Positions 1 through 11,620 of a stretch of 64,000 nt of DNA are shown here, piece by piece. Origin of the DNA: Malaya genurostris (Eukaryota; Arthropoda; Insecta; Diptera; Culicidae); contig NC_080572.1 of assembly GCF_030247185.1 (NCBI RefSeq), positions 170,444,975 to 170,508,974 on the forward strand, in the 5' to 3' direction. Positions within the stretch are counted from its first letter, which is position 1; the number at the start of each line of letters is the position of its first letter. The position numbers and the translations under genes are program-made. The notes beneath the pieces were generated by a model, which saw only the letters and a program-made list of their open reading frames with translations, did no database searches and was not told the DNA's origin.

Positions 1-280
1 AGCATGGGCAATGAGTCTGTAGCGTGAATTTAGAGTTTTTTCAGATGGCAAACTGTATGCTGCCTGTACGCGTTTCGCAAACCATCGGTTTTATACATTT
101 TGTCCTGTTGCCCGCGATATAAAAAGGTTGGGGCCACTATCATAGAGCATTATAATGATTTTTCTCCAATAATCATTAAAATTGGTAAGTAGTTTTGATT
201 TTCTACATCTAATCTAATATTATTGCGCTACGAAGTGTGCAGGGGTCCGCTAGTTACAAATAAAATTCATATTACAATTA

Positions 281-1116
281 ACAGTTCGGCTGAAAAGTTC
301 GTATCGTTTAATAGAAACAGACATTTTTTTGCCAAAACTCGTTTTTATTATTCAATATAATTGCCATCAGAGGCGATACAGCAATTATAGCGATCTTCCA
401 ACTTTCCGATACCATTTTTTGTAGTACGATTTGTCCTTTGCCTCAAAATAGGCCTCAGTTTCAGCGATTACCTCTTCATTGCTTCTAAATTTTTTACCAG
501 CGAACATTCTCTTGAGGTCTGAGAACAGGAAAAAGTCACTGGGTGCCAAATCTGGAGAATACGGTGTATGAGGGAGCAATTCGAAGTTCAATTCGTTCAA
601 TTTCAGCATGGTTTTCATCGACTTGTGACACGGTGCATTGTCTTGATAAAACAAAACTTTTTTCTTCTTCAAATGAGGCCGTTTTTTTTTTTAATTTCGT
701 CCTTCAAACGCTCTAATAACGCTATATAATAGTCACTGTTGATGGTTTTTCCCTTTTCAAGGTAGTCGATGAAAATTATACCATGCGAATCCCAAAATAC
801 AGACGCCGAAATTTTGCAAAGCACTTACGAATTGTTGCAGTCTAGATAACACTCATCAAGCCATTTTTTGGTATCGGCGGCACTTTTTTACATCAAAAAG
901 TAGTGTTTCATCAACACACGAAATTCCTTTTTTCCATTTTTTTCACTATAACAAAAGTAGCTTAACTCAAAATGCAATATCTCACAAACTAATAATCAGA
1001 CAGCTGTCGAATTTATACACGTATCTTTTGAAGGTTGGTACTAACTGAAAATGGTATGGATTTAATTCTAGTGGCGCCCTCTCATAGAAACGATACGAAC
1101 TTTTCAGCCGATCTTT
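281..1116 (-). mobile_element. mariner element copy A (irritans/Himar1-like), internally deleted
   Basis: Defective DD34D mariner in antisense orientation. The ends carry inverted repeats of about 28 bp (ACAGTTCGGCTGAAAAGTTC at the left; the right end read inward gives the AGATCGGCTGAAAAGTTCG version), flanked by the TA duplication typical of the family at 279-280 and 1117-1118. Reading the minus strand, the helix-turn-helix start of the transposase is joined near 830-850 directly to the VFWDSHG region, so the first catalytic Asp is lost. The tail at 672-385 keeps the second Asp (YQDNAPCH) and the third (YSPDLAPSDF). The last residues are out of frame after a run of A's (YYKKWYRK). At 836 bp against about 1.3 kb for a full element it cannot encode an active enzyme. 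The family call rests on recognised motifs. Confidence 0.88.
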
Positions 1117-1117
1117 T

Positions 1118-1907
1118 ATTCCTGAATATTATTTGGATCCGACTTCCGGTTCCGGAGTTATGGGGTAAAATGAGCAAAAAAAAGAAAATATGTGTTCTAA
1201 CTTTTTTTCGCGACCGATTGGCACGAACTTAGGTTCAAATGAAAGGTCCTGTGGTCCCATACGTAATTACTGAATTTCATGCGGATTCGACTTCCGGATA
1301 TAGGGTAAAGTGGGTTAAAAATCATCACTGAAAATGGGGAAAAACCTTAAAAAAATTTCTAAATCGACCTCAAATCTTTTCCAATTGATAGTTTTTATCA
1401 GTAGACGGTCAAACAAACCGATTTCGGTTATTCTTTTAAGAATTGAAGAAAATTATTTTGAAGAATACCACAGTATTATATATGATAGTATGATTTATAT
1501 GAGAAAGGCATCATTACACCACAAGGTGGATTAAAACAGCTTTTTAAACGCGCGCTCACAATGATCAATATCAATGATCAAGTTCGTGAAAATCGGTTAA
1601 GCCATCTCTGAGAAAAGTTAGTGCACTTTTTTTCACAATATTTTGCACGTTTTACCCAATAATTCCGGAAGTCGGCACCAAATAATATTCAGGAATTTTG
1701 TATGGGACCATAAGACCTTTTTCCTTTGTATCTAAGTTTGTGAAAATCGGTTCAGCCATCTCCGAGATAAGTTAGTGCCAAAAAACGTTACATAAACACA
1801 TACACACATACACACACAGACATTTTGCGTACTCGATGAACTGAGTCGAATAATATATGACACTCGGCCAGTGATTGCATAACCTTTTTATATGAAAAAG
1901 GCAAAAA
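1118..1907. repeat. Fragments of the hairpin-ended dispersed repeat, two orientations
   Basis: An antisense piece (about 1118-1533) ends in the mirror of the family start box (GAAAGGCATCATTACACC then the CCACCT-type palindrome). It is followed by a sense piece (about 1534-1907) ending in CAGTGATTGCATAACC and a hairpin CCTTTTTATATGAAAAAGG. Both contain the units seen at 61370-62060 (TTCCGGAAGTCG, GGGACCATAAGACC, TTTGTGAAAATCGGTT). Near 1795-1830 is a short CA tract followed by GATGAACTGAGTCGAA. No coding capacity is visible. Confidence 0.6.
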
Positions 1908-1967
1908 GAATTATGTAAATGCGTCCATCCGTTCTTGTGTGATGCGATTACAAAGAATGATCTCTGC

Positions 1968-2850
<883 letters not shown>

Positions 2851-2966
2851 GGTAAAAATTACAGTTTAGTTAAAACAACAATTGTTTAGTTTTACCAAGT
2901 TTTAACCAATCAAATTCAGAAAAAAAACAACTAATATTTTAGTTGTATTGCGATCGCTGGCTTTTC
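2851..2966 (-). repeat. End fragment of a CACGGAA-type repeat
   Basis: Read on the minus strand from 2966, this begins TGCACGGAAAAGCC and then matches, over about 25 bases including CGCAATACAACTAAAATATT, the sequence at 13638-13700. The CACGGAA end and the CAACTAAA-rich interior resemble the 1.2-kb elements at 9679 and 22599, but the interior is different. Probably a relative of that family; no coding potential. Confidence 0.4.
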
Positions 2967-2969
2967 CGT

Positions 2970-3275
2970 GCACACATACAAAGAGATTTTTCGATCTCAT
3001 TGAGCTGAGTCGAATGGTATATAATACTATGGGTCTCCGAGGCTCCGTTCAAAAGTTGGGTTTTCCAGCAATTCTAGAGAAATGGAAAAACCTTCTTAAT
3101 CCACCTAGTGGTGTGATAATACATTTCTCTTACCATATAAATAGTCTCATTAAAACATTAAACAAACAGGATGAAAAAATCTTTGAAAGATGCACACACA
3201 TACACTTTCCGACGAGCTAAGTCAAATGCTATATAACACCAAATGTCTTCGAGTGCTCTGTTCACAAGTCATTTA
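2970..3275 (+). repeat. Pieces of the hairpin-ended dispersed repeat
   Basis: Contains two copies of the family's distal box (GAGCTGAGTCGAATGGTATA at about 3001-3020, and a weaker GAGCTAAGTCAAATGCTATA near 3213), each preceded by CACACATACA. Between them is a start box, AATCCACCTAGTGGTGTGAT, at about 3099. The order end-start-end suggests head-to-tail copies or nested insertion. Confidence 0.55.
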
Positions 3276-4790
3276 AGAACAATTTATAATGTAAGGTCGA
3301 AATTAATATGGATTCTTAATTTAAATTATCACCATAATAAAGGGATGATAGATTTGACTTTTACTTTTGTGTAAGGTTTAAAACACAACATAAAAAATTT
3401 CTCAAAGGTAATTATATAACAGACAGTCAAAATTCCATTTATAAGGTTTTTTATTCTTCTTACTGTAAACGTTGTGCCATATTATCCGAATGAATCAAAA
3501 AGAAAATTTGAGTTTAAAAAATTATTTTGATGTCAAGTTGTCACACTAAAAGATAGATAACACTATTTGGTACCGACTACCATGTCGTAGAAGACGACCA
3601 AACCAGAAGTTACTTTCTTATACATTCAGCTGTCATGAGCTTGCAATGTTTTACCCTTTTTTAAAGGTATAGAATATGCTCAAACTTTAGAAAGTTTTTC
3701 CTAGGAGGGCCGAGTCTCTTACATCAATCGATTCAGCTCGACAAACGGAGCTAATGTTAATGTGTGTCTGTATGTGTGTTGTTAACGAAGAGTTAAAAGT
3801 TAAAATCTCTTCATTTTTAACGAAGATATCTATACTTTTTTATAAGCGACTAATTACAATAATAGCTGGAAGTACATAACGTCTTACATCCATATACCAT
3901 TCGAATCAGTTCATCGAGATCAGCAAATGTGTGTGTGTGACTGATAATTTCACTCAATTTTCTCGGAGGTGGCCTAACCGATTTTTATAAACTTAGATTC
4001 AGATGAAAAGTCCTATGCTCACGTACAAGGACCTACAGGATAATATGTTTAACGAAATTTAAATAATGGTACTCATTTTTCTCGTAGATGGGTGAACCGA
4101 TTTCCTCGATCTAAGATTCCAATAAAATGACAATCAAGTAGTTTTATGAAAACATCGAACAATATTCATGCAAAAAAAAGAAACACATGCGTAATGATAT
4201 AAAAAGATATCATCTCACTGCTAGGTAAATTAAGCACGTTTTGTCTATCGTAATCAAATGAAAAAATGGTGTCCGATGCGAAATTGGTCAAAGATTTATT
4301 TAAATCTGTTTTCTATATTCTACATCTTTCTTATAAATATTTTAATGGGATAAATTGTTTCATATTTATTTTGGTAAATTTACAGAGATGTAGTACCCAT
4401 ATCACTGACGTAGGCTCGTTCTTGATAAAATTACATATGGTATTATAATTTCTTTCATTTTAGAATTCTCCACATGATACCCTCACAAGATTCTTTCGAA
4501 TAAGAGTACTAAACAACTCAAGCAAGCAGAAGTTCCACAATTACTTAAAACATCCACTTTCTTGCTGCTCAAAAGTACACGCGGAACTTTTGAGAACTTG
4601 AAAGTACAGAACAAGTTCCACGTGAACTTTCTCACTGCTTAAGAGTACACGTGGTACCTTTTGGCAACTTGAAAGTTCACTGCAAAGAAGCTGAACAATG
4701 TATTTTAGAAGCAGCTTGGAAGTTCGTTTACGTTTGGTTAGTTGGAAAATTATTAGCTACACGCATATTTGGGATATTTAAGTAAAAAAC
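3276..4790. other. No gene; weak repeat traces
   Basis: No coding region recognised. About 3690-4160 carries decayed family fragments (CATATACCATTCGAATCAGT before a TGTGTG tract near 3930, then CTCAATTTTCTCGGAGGTGG). About 4500-4740 is a separate AAGTTCCACG-rich repeat with an imperfect internal duplication of about 70 bp. Confidence 0.4.
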
Positions 4791-4794
4791 CTAT

Positions 4795-4972
4795 TTCAAT
4801 CCACCTAGTGGTGTAATGATGTCTTTCTCATATCAATCATACTATCATATATAATACTGTGGTATTCCACACCTACTAAGTTTGTGAAAACACACACACA
4901 CACACTCCGGGTCTCGGTTCAAAAGTCGGTTTTCACAGTGATTGCATAACCTTTCTATATGAGAAAGGCAAA
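4795..4972 (+). repeat. Short, apparently end-to-end copy of the hairpin-ended repeat
   Basis: Starts with AATCCACCTAGTGGTGTAAT and ends with CAGTGATTGCATAACC followed by CCTTTCTATATGAGAAAGGC, which can fold (CCTTTCT pairs with AGAAAGG around ATATG). A CACACACACACAC tract sits just upstream of a degraded distal box (CCGGGTCTCGGTTCAAAAGTCGG). At 178 bp this is the most compact copy carrying both ends, so it helps define the family limits. Confidence 0.6.
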
Positions 4973-6868
4973 AAATAATGTACATAACATTATCCGAAAC
5001 ACTATATTTTCACAACACTGAGCTTTGGGTGGGCATCTAAACATAGACGTAAGTCCTGCTACAATTAGTGGTAATAAAAAACCGAACTTACAACTTACCA
5101 AATGAATAATCATGTTCAACTATACGTCATGGAAAATGATGATATTTATCGACATTCAAAACAATTTGTTACTTTCATTAGAAGTAAGACATTAGATATG
5201 AATATAATGAACTTGTTTACATTAGGTAAATTAAGTACATATAATAAATAAAATTGGTATGACCTCATACAAACTGTCCAGCTGTATGCTGACTCCAATT
5301 GATATTTTCTACTATTTCATATTGCAAACTACGATTTACGATTCAGCGAAGCGTACGTCATAGTTCAGAGGAAAATGTCACTGATATAAAATTTCCGGAG
5401 ACACCATTAAAGTATTAGTGTTATTCCTCTCAAACTACGATCGATTTATTGAATGTTAGTCAGTCAGTTCGTTCAGTAAACATATATAATAAATATCATG
5501 GTCGACGTTAAGCAGTAGCGGCACTTGCATCGCATCAAACGCGTTTTGTAAGCAACAAAAAGTTGAAAAGACCAGAAGCTCAATATTTCCATTGGAGCAG
5601 TTTAGCTCAACCGCATACGTTATGCCGGCGACCTGTTGAATGTTGAATACAAAACATCAAGAGAACCTTTGCAAATATCTGATGATGAAAAAGATCACAA
5701 TGAAGTAATTTTATGCTTTGTTACAATATCATATTGGAAAAAGGCAATTGAAAGTTCGTAAATAGATAACACAAGACAAACATTCAAGATAGAATGAAAT
5801 TACTCAAAAAAGTTAGGTTGTACGAAGTTAGAATTATACACTGAAAATATTATATTATTTAGTAATTTATAATGTTTCAACATAGTAAACAAGTACTTAA
5901 AATTTCACTTTGTGAATTTGGAACTATATTTCTTAAGGTATTTTGGCATGTAGAACAAATGTGTAGATTTATTCTGTGCAACCAGGTCTGTAACTTTCTT
6001 TTAAAACAAACTGCAAGAAACAACCCAGTAATGTAAAATTGCTTATTTATAAACAACAATATTGTAGCTTTTGTGTAGGGTACTAAACCATGATTGACGA
6101 AAATGGCAAAATTGTGTAATCAATATTTTTACAGGCATATACCGGATTTAAGTGAGTTAGATAAGAATGCTGGAGAAAATAAGAATAAGTGAAGTTAGAT
6201 AAGAATGCTGGAGAAAACATATTTTTCTTCATATTTGTTCTCGTAATTGAGTGAAAATTTCTGAAAATGCAACGCAAAATAATCGGAACTTAAAGAGCAT
6301 CCTCCATAAACAAACGATGATTTAGAAGCAAATTTATAAAATATACAACATGGTGTACATGGTCATTTTCAAATATCACGTGCATTCTGCGATAATGGAG
6401 TATTTTTTAAAGTAAAATAGAGCTTTTGTGTATTAGAAACTTTATTGGTTTTTCAATATTTTTTACGTAAAGTCAATCAAGTAAATGTGTTTTAATCTGT
6501 AATTGTGTATGAATATTATTTGTGCGTTTTTGTCATTTTTCGAGTAGATAATATATATTTCTAAGTGGTTTATCGTTCCAAATAACATATATTAGAATAT
6601 CTCTGACACTAAGAATCTTTTTATTTATTTTATATTGTCATATCCATCGGATACGAAATCTACATGGATATGGGTGAAGAAAAACTCCTTTGAGTTGAAC
6701 ATTATATATGTCATTCTCTAACGGGCGCAAAAACCACAACCTTTAACAGAACAACACAAAAATCTCAATACATCTTAAAACTAATTGTTTCATAACATTA
6801 TTAAAATACACAAAATTTAATTAAAAACAAAAGTAGAGACTAGTAAACGCAGCCTGCCTTCGATGCTG
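4973..6868. other. No gene recognised
   Basis: About 1.9 kb of AT-rich DNA with only short random frames. A 23-bp direct repeat (including GTTAGATAAGAATGCTGGAG) occurs at about 6156 and 6193. Nothing else recognised. Confidence 0.4.
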
Positions 6869-6960
6869 AACCCCGCACATAGGGTCAGAAAGTTTTGCTG
6901 GCCCGAAGAAACGAATGACCATAAGGTTAAAATCTCTATAATCGAAACAAAACAAACAAA
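6869..6960 (+). mobile_element. Feilai-like tRNA SINE, 3' body fragment
   Basis: Starts at AACCCCGCACATAGGGTCAG and runs through GCCCGAAGAAACGAATGACC to an A-rich end (ATCGAAACAAAACAAACAAA). This is the body that follows the tRNA-like head in the antisense copy at 22296-22381. The head is missing, so the copy is 5' truncated. Confidence 0.6.
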
Positions 6961-7601
6961 CCTTAGCGTCTGCTTAGCGGTTTTTGATAAACCGCGAGGT
7001 AGCATTAGCAGTGTTTTAACACAAACTGCTACTGCACTGATGAGTCTGAGACGAGACGTAAAAGTAAAGTATTCTTTCATGTGTCTAGTAGAAGCGATGA
7101 AAATTAAATGATAAAAACACATTTATCAAAACGTCCCCATTCTCAGTTTTTTCAATCAACATTATGCCCCATAACAATAATGCATCATGCCCCTTAAAAT
7201 GTCAAAGTAGAAAAGAACGAAAAAAGTGTTTGAGTTATAAATTATTTGTGTAATCGAATACAGTTTTGTTACACATGATACTACAATTTTTTTGAATAAT
7301 TGTGAAAAATCTATAAAACAATATTTTGAAACGGCACTTGATCTACAATATAAAATTTCTAGCCTTTGAACTTTCACTTATAACTACTGAATAAACTCGA
7401 ATTTTCAAATTCTGCAGTTACTAAAACGCATCATTTTCTCCTAGTTTAACCACCTCAAGTGTTCAAAAATCACATTATTCGGGTAAGTAATCAGTTAGAG
7501 TGTTCGAAAAGATTTTTGATTTAAATCTATGTTTGCAATAATCGGTCCAACCATCTTCGAAAAACAGATAAATGTTTCGTCCCCGGTTGCGTCCAGTTAA
7601 T

Positions 7602-7640
7602 CAGAAAAACTTTCTGACCCTATGTGCGGGGTTGGGAATC
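7602..7640 (-). mobile_element. Feilai-like SINE, short antisense fragment
   Basis: A 39-bp antisense piece around the same CCCCGCACATAGGGTCAG core. Its 28-bp match to 6869-6896 forms a perfect inverted repeat 0.7 kb apart, best explained as two SINE fragments. Confidence 0.55.
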
Positions 7641-8364
7641 AAAAGGAAAATATTTGATATGATTAATCATCTCACTCCTGGTAACCGATAGTACATATTT
7701 AGTTAGATTACACGTCACACTTTAAACTATTACAACTTTCCGGATAAACTTTTTTGAATATATTGGTTTGAGAGAATGTTTCAAGTTTTTCATCGCGCTT
7801 TGTGTTAATTTTTTGTTCTATAATATTTCAATCGGTCGATACATTATGAATTACTTTTCATCGTAACGACAAAAAAAAAAGAAAAACTGACAAGTCTGTC
7901 TGTAGTTTTAAGAATTATGAAAATTCATTGTTTATCAAGATATTCTCTCATTCCTACTAACACATCTCCTATCACGAAGTACAACTATGGGCGACCTAAT
8001 TCAGTTAAGCTCAGCTCTTACAAATTGGGATCCAATGAAAAAAATTTTTCAACGATTTTCTCTAATTAACCAGCGTTTTTTTTGTGTGTACACACACTCT
8101 CACAAACATTTTTCGATCATGAATTATTTTTAGTAATTGCTTAACTTTTATATATGAGGAAGACAAAAAGTTATCATAGTGTCTAAGAATTCATACCACA
8201 GCTGCCTTTAATGGAAATTCTATCTTAATTTGAACTCTAAAATCAACTGTAATTGTTACATTTAGAGCAAATACTTTCATGATCCAAATAATCAGAATCA
8301 GTTGCTGAAATACTGTAACCAAACCTGTACACCAAAACCTCAATTAACACGCCTTTTATATGTA
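7641..8364. other. No gene; one repeat trace
   Basis: No coding frame recognised. About 8085-8170 carries a decayed distal box and hairpin end of the dispersed repeat (TTTATATATGAGGAAGACAAAA). Confidence 0.35.
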
Positions 8365-8366
8365 TA

Positions 8367-9278
8367 ACAGATCGGCTGAAAAGTTCGTATCTTTTCTATG
8401 AGAGGGCGCCACTAGAATTAAATCCATACCATTTTTAGTTAGTACCAACCTTCAAAAGATACGTGTATAAATTTGACAGCTGTCTGATTATTTGTTTTGT
8501 GAGATATTGCATTTTGAGTGAAGCTACTTTTGTTATTGTGGAAAAAATGGAAAAAAAGGAATTTCGTGTGTTGATGAAACACTACTTTTTGATGAAAAAA
8601 AGTGCCGCCGATACCAAAAAATGGCTTGATGAGTGTTATCCAGACTCTGCACCGGGCAAAGCAACAATTCGTAAGTTGTTTGCAAAATTTCTTACTGGTC
8701 ATATGAGCACCGAAGACGATGAACGCAGTGGACGTCCAAAAGAGGCTGTTACCGATGAAAACGTGAAAAAAATCCACAAAATGATTTTCAATGACCGTAA
8801 AGTGAAGTTGATCGAGATAGCTGACACCCTAAAGATATCAATGGAACGTGTTGGACATATTATTCACGAATATTTGGATATGAGAAAGCTTTGTGCAAAA
8901 TGGGTGCCGCGTGAGCTCACAATCGATCAAAAACAACAACGAAAACCCATGCTGAAATTGAACGAATTGGGCTTCGAATTGCTCCCTCATCCACCGTATT
9001 CTCCAGATTTGGCCCCCAGCGACTTTTTCCTGTTCTCAGACCTCAAGAGAATGCTCGCTGGTAAAAAATTTAGAAGCAATGAAGAGTTAATCGCTGAAAC
9101 TGAGGCCTATTTTGAGGCAAAGGACAAATCGTACTACCAAAAATGGTATCGAAAAGTTGGAAGATTGCTATAATCACTGTATCGCCTCTGATGGCAATTA
9201 TGTTTAATAATAAAAACGAATTTTGGCAAAAAAAATGTGTGTTTCTATTAAACGGTACGAACTTTTCAGCCGAACTGT
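8367..9278 (+). mobile_element. mariner element copy B (irritans/Himar1-like), internally deleted
   Basis: Same family as the element at 281-1116, in sense orientation. Inverted repeats start ACAGATCGGCTGAAAAGTTC and end in the complement of ACAGTTCGGCTGAAAAGTTC, flanked by TA at 8365-8366 and 9279-9280. The transposase frame starts at ATG 8547 (MEKKEFRVLMKHYF) and is open to 9173. The DNA-binding half is intact (WLDECYPDSAPGK, TEDDERSGRPKEAVTDEN, MRKLCAKWVPREL), but DQKQQRK is followed at once by PMLKLNELGF. The block with the first two catalytic Asp residues is therefore deleted in frame; the third remains in YSPDLAPSDF. One extra A in a run just before 9143 throws the last residues out of frame. 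It could still make a DNA-binding, non-catalytic protein of about 208 residues. Confidence 0.92.
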
Positions 9279-9292
9279 TATATGTATTCATA

Positions 9293-9498
9293 AGGGGCGG
9301 TTCAATGCATAGGGCGCTGCTCTTACAAGCCAGTTGTCGTATGTTCGAGCCACAACCTGGAAGGATTCTTAGTGTCAAGTAGGATCGTAGTAGTAGTCAT
9401 GGAATGATTATGTATGCTATGAATCGGCTGCGAAGTCTGTTGGAACAGAAAGGACAAATTGCACAAAAGAAATGTAATGCCAAGGCTTTGCTTTTTAC
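9293..9498 (+). mobile_element. tRNA-derived SINE (family 2), full copy with TSD
   Basis: About 206 bp. The head is tRNA-like, with an A-box-like GGTTCAATGCATAGGGCGCT and a B-box-like TATGTTCGAGCC. The body contains GAAGGATTCTTAGTGTC, GAATCGGCTGCGAAGTCTGT and a terminal CAAGGCTTTGCTTTTT. A 9-bp duplication GTATTCATA flanks it at 9284-9292 and 9499-9507, the mark of LINE-driven retroposition. Antisense copies lie at 26771 and 44307. Confidence 0.8.
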
Positions 9499-9526
9499 GT
9501 ATTCATAGAGGCACTGTAATGTACAC

Positions 9527-9658
<132 letters not shown>

Positions 9659-9678
9659 CGCGTAAATTTAAGTTTTAG

Positions 9679-10928
9679 CACGGAACGACCGAAATTAGCT
9701 CTGTGCCTAATTCGTATTACTGTTTTTGAATTAGTTGATTTTAACAACAAAATTTCCAAAGTAACTATGAAATTAGTTAAAATTGAGAATTTACTTTGCT
9801 GGAAAAAACTCTTACTTTTAGAGAATTTGTTTAGTTGGCGAATATCCTGGACAAAAACCAGCCATATTTCAATCCAACACGAAATTCTCATTGACAACTA
9901 ATTTGTTATTAAAATCAGAAAATTTGTTTCTATTTATCAATCACCATCATTACTGAAGGACAGCACAAAGAACACAAAAATGAAATTGGTTTAATTAACA
10001 AGTTTATTAGCCAAAAGCCATGAGACGTGTCAAAGCAAAACAATCCATTAAAAAGCTAAAAGGACAGTCTTGTTGAAACTGCTTGCAAATTGTTTTGATG
10101 TATTTCGTATGTGTTAAGATATATCCATATATAAATTTCAGATTCGATTTGTAAAAATGACGTAAACTCTTAGTGGAAAGTGTATTTATTCAGAATTTGT
10201 GCGCATTTGAAGCGATTGTGCGAAATAATGTTTTTGCGCGGAACAGTGAAGTGAGTTTCGAATGTTGCACTCTAATTGTATATGTCAAATGATGATTTTT
10301 GTATCTTCCAACCTTCCGGGCTACGCCGTCCGATGTGTTACTTGTATACGGTTTTTGTTTTCAGCGTGCTCAAAGTTTTCAGTGAGAGAATAGATTTCGC
10401 GAAGTCGAATGAAGAAAGCAACGATTTAGAAGAAAAATATTCAAAAAGAAGTTTATGTTTCGCTTATGTCTTTTTCTGAAATACAACATCGTATTTTTAC
10501 CTGCCAATATAGAAAAGACTACCGCATCTGAAATATTTTTCGGTAGTAGTGTGCCATCTAGTGGCTAGTAGTCATTACGGTGTTAACGTTTTTTTCGGTG
10601 ACAGTGCGCCACATAGCTGCAAATTGCAGAAGCTAATTCAGCCATTTATGTTGGTTGAAAACAACGTTTTAATTCTCTAATTCAACTAAAAAATTAGTCG
10701 AATGGAAATAAAGTGTGCCTTAGCTAAGAAATGACAGCACGTTGAATTGGTGAATTCAACTAAAAAAATAGCCATTTCAATGAATATTTTATTATTATTA
10801 AGGGAATCAGAAATAAAAAATCTAAATTAGCAAAAGTAAGATTTTTTTAGTTGTCTCTAAAAATAACTAACTAAAATCAGAAAATCAACTAATTTTTTCG
10901 CCAAAATGCTGATTTCGGTCTTTCCGTG
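9679..10928. mobile_element. CACGGAA-ended TIR element, copy 1 (1250 bp)
   Basis: Begins CACGGAACGACCGAAATTAG and ends with the near inverse (GATTTCGGTCTTTCCGTG), giving inverted repeats of about 20 bp. The dinucleotide AG flanks both ends (9677-9678 and 10929-10930). The copy at 22599-23772 matches along its length apart from a few indels, including about 70 bp present only here (near 9965-10035). The interior is rich in TTAGTTGAATT / AATTCAACTAAAAAA motifs near both ends. The best frame (10276-10479, 67 codons) resembles no transposase I know, so the element looks non-autonomous. Superfamily unassigned. Confidence 0.78.
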
Positions 10929-10930
10929 AG

Positions 10931-11620
10931 TAAACTAAAATATGTGTTAATGATATTTCCGTCATGAAACTTTCCGTGGATTAGGAATACTTCCTATGAA
11001 ATAGGTCTATAAATTACATTTATTCGTTCATGAATCATTAGGAACATTACATATACAAACGAATTTTAAATTTATTTGAATATTCAAAAAATGTTAGATC
11101 CGAAGAGAATTATTATATTATACGGATTTCCGGATCATAAATCACAACTCCAGTACTATAAGATACTATCGGTAATAGGCTTCATAATTGTCGATACTTG
11201 AAAAAAACGAGCTATGTATTAACTGCTAATTCAAATTTTCTTATACTTTATCTACAAACGTCTTCAAAAACTGATGTTTCCAGACAATTGCTGACAGATA
11301 AACTAAGGTTTGTGTACCGGCTATGACATATACTGTACGTGCCAGACCTCTACACGGCCGACGATCATACTAAATTTAACATTTCATCCTTCAAACCGAC
11401 AGTCGTCTTTGCCACATCGGGCAAGCCCAACTTGATCATTGCCTTTTTTGGATTGATCGTGATACATTAAAAATTAAATATATCCTGTTTTGAGTTTTTG
11501 TTACAAGTTTAGGGGTAGAAATTGTTGATTTTTCTGAGTATTTTCCATGTAGGTATCAATTGTGAACGATGTGATATCTTGAGCCGGTTCGATAACATTT
11601 AGTTTCATTAACAAAACGAG
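10931..11620. other. No gene recognised
   Basis: AT-rich spacer. About 11345-11460 (CGGCCGACGATCATAC to TGATCATTGCC) is richer in codon-like sequence but has no extended frame or recognised motif. Confidence 0.35.

Noticed and set aside
6869..7633. 28-bp perfect inverted repeat as ends of a 0.77-kb transposon
   Set aside because: Both arms are fragments of the Feilai-like SINE body, and the outer and inner sequence continues into SINE sequence on the left arm.
9294..9370. tRNA gene
   Set aside because: A- and B-box-like words are present, but the sequence continues into a SINE body, has a retroposition target duplication and occurs in other copies. The same holds for 22296-22381.
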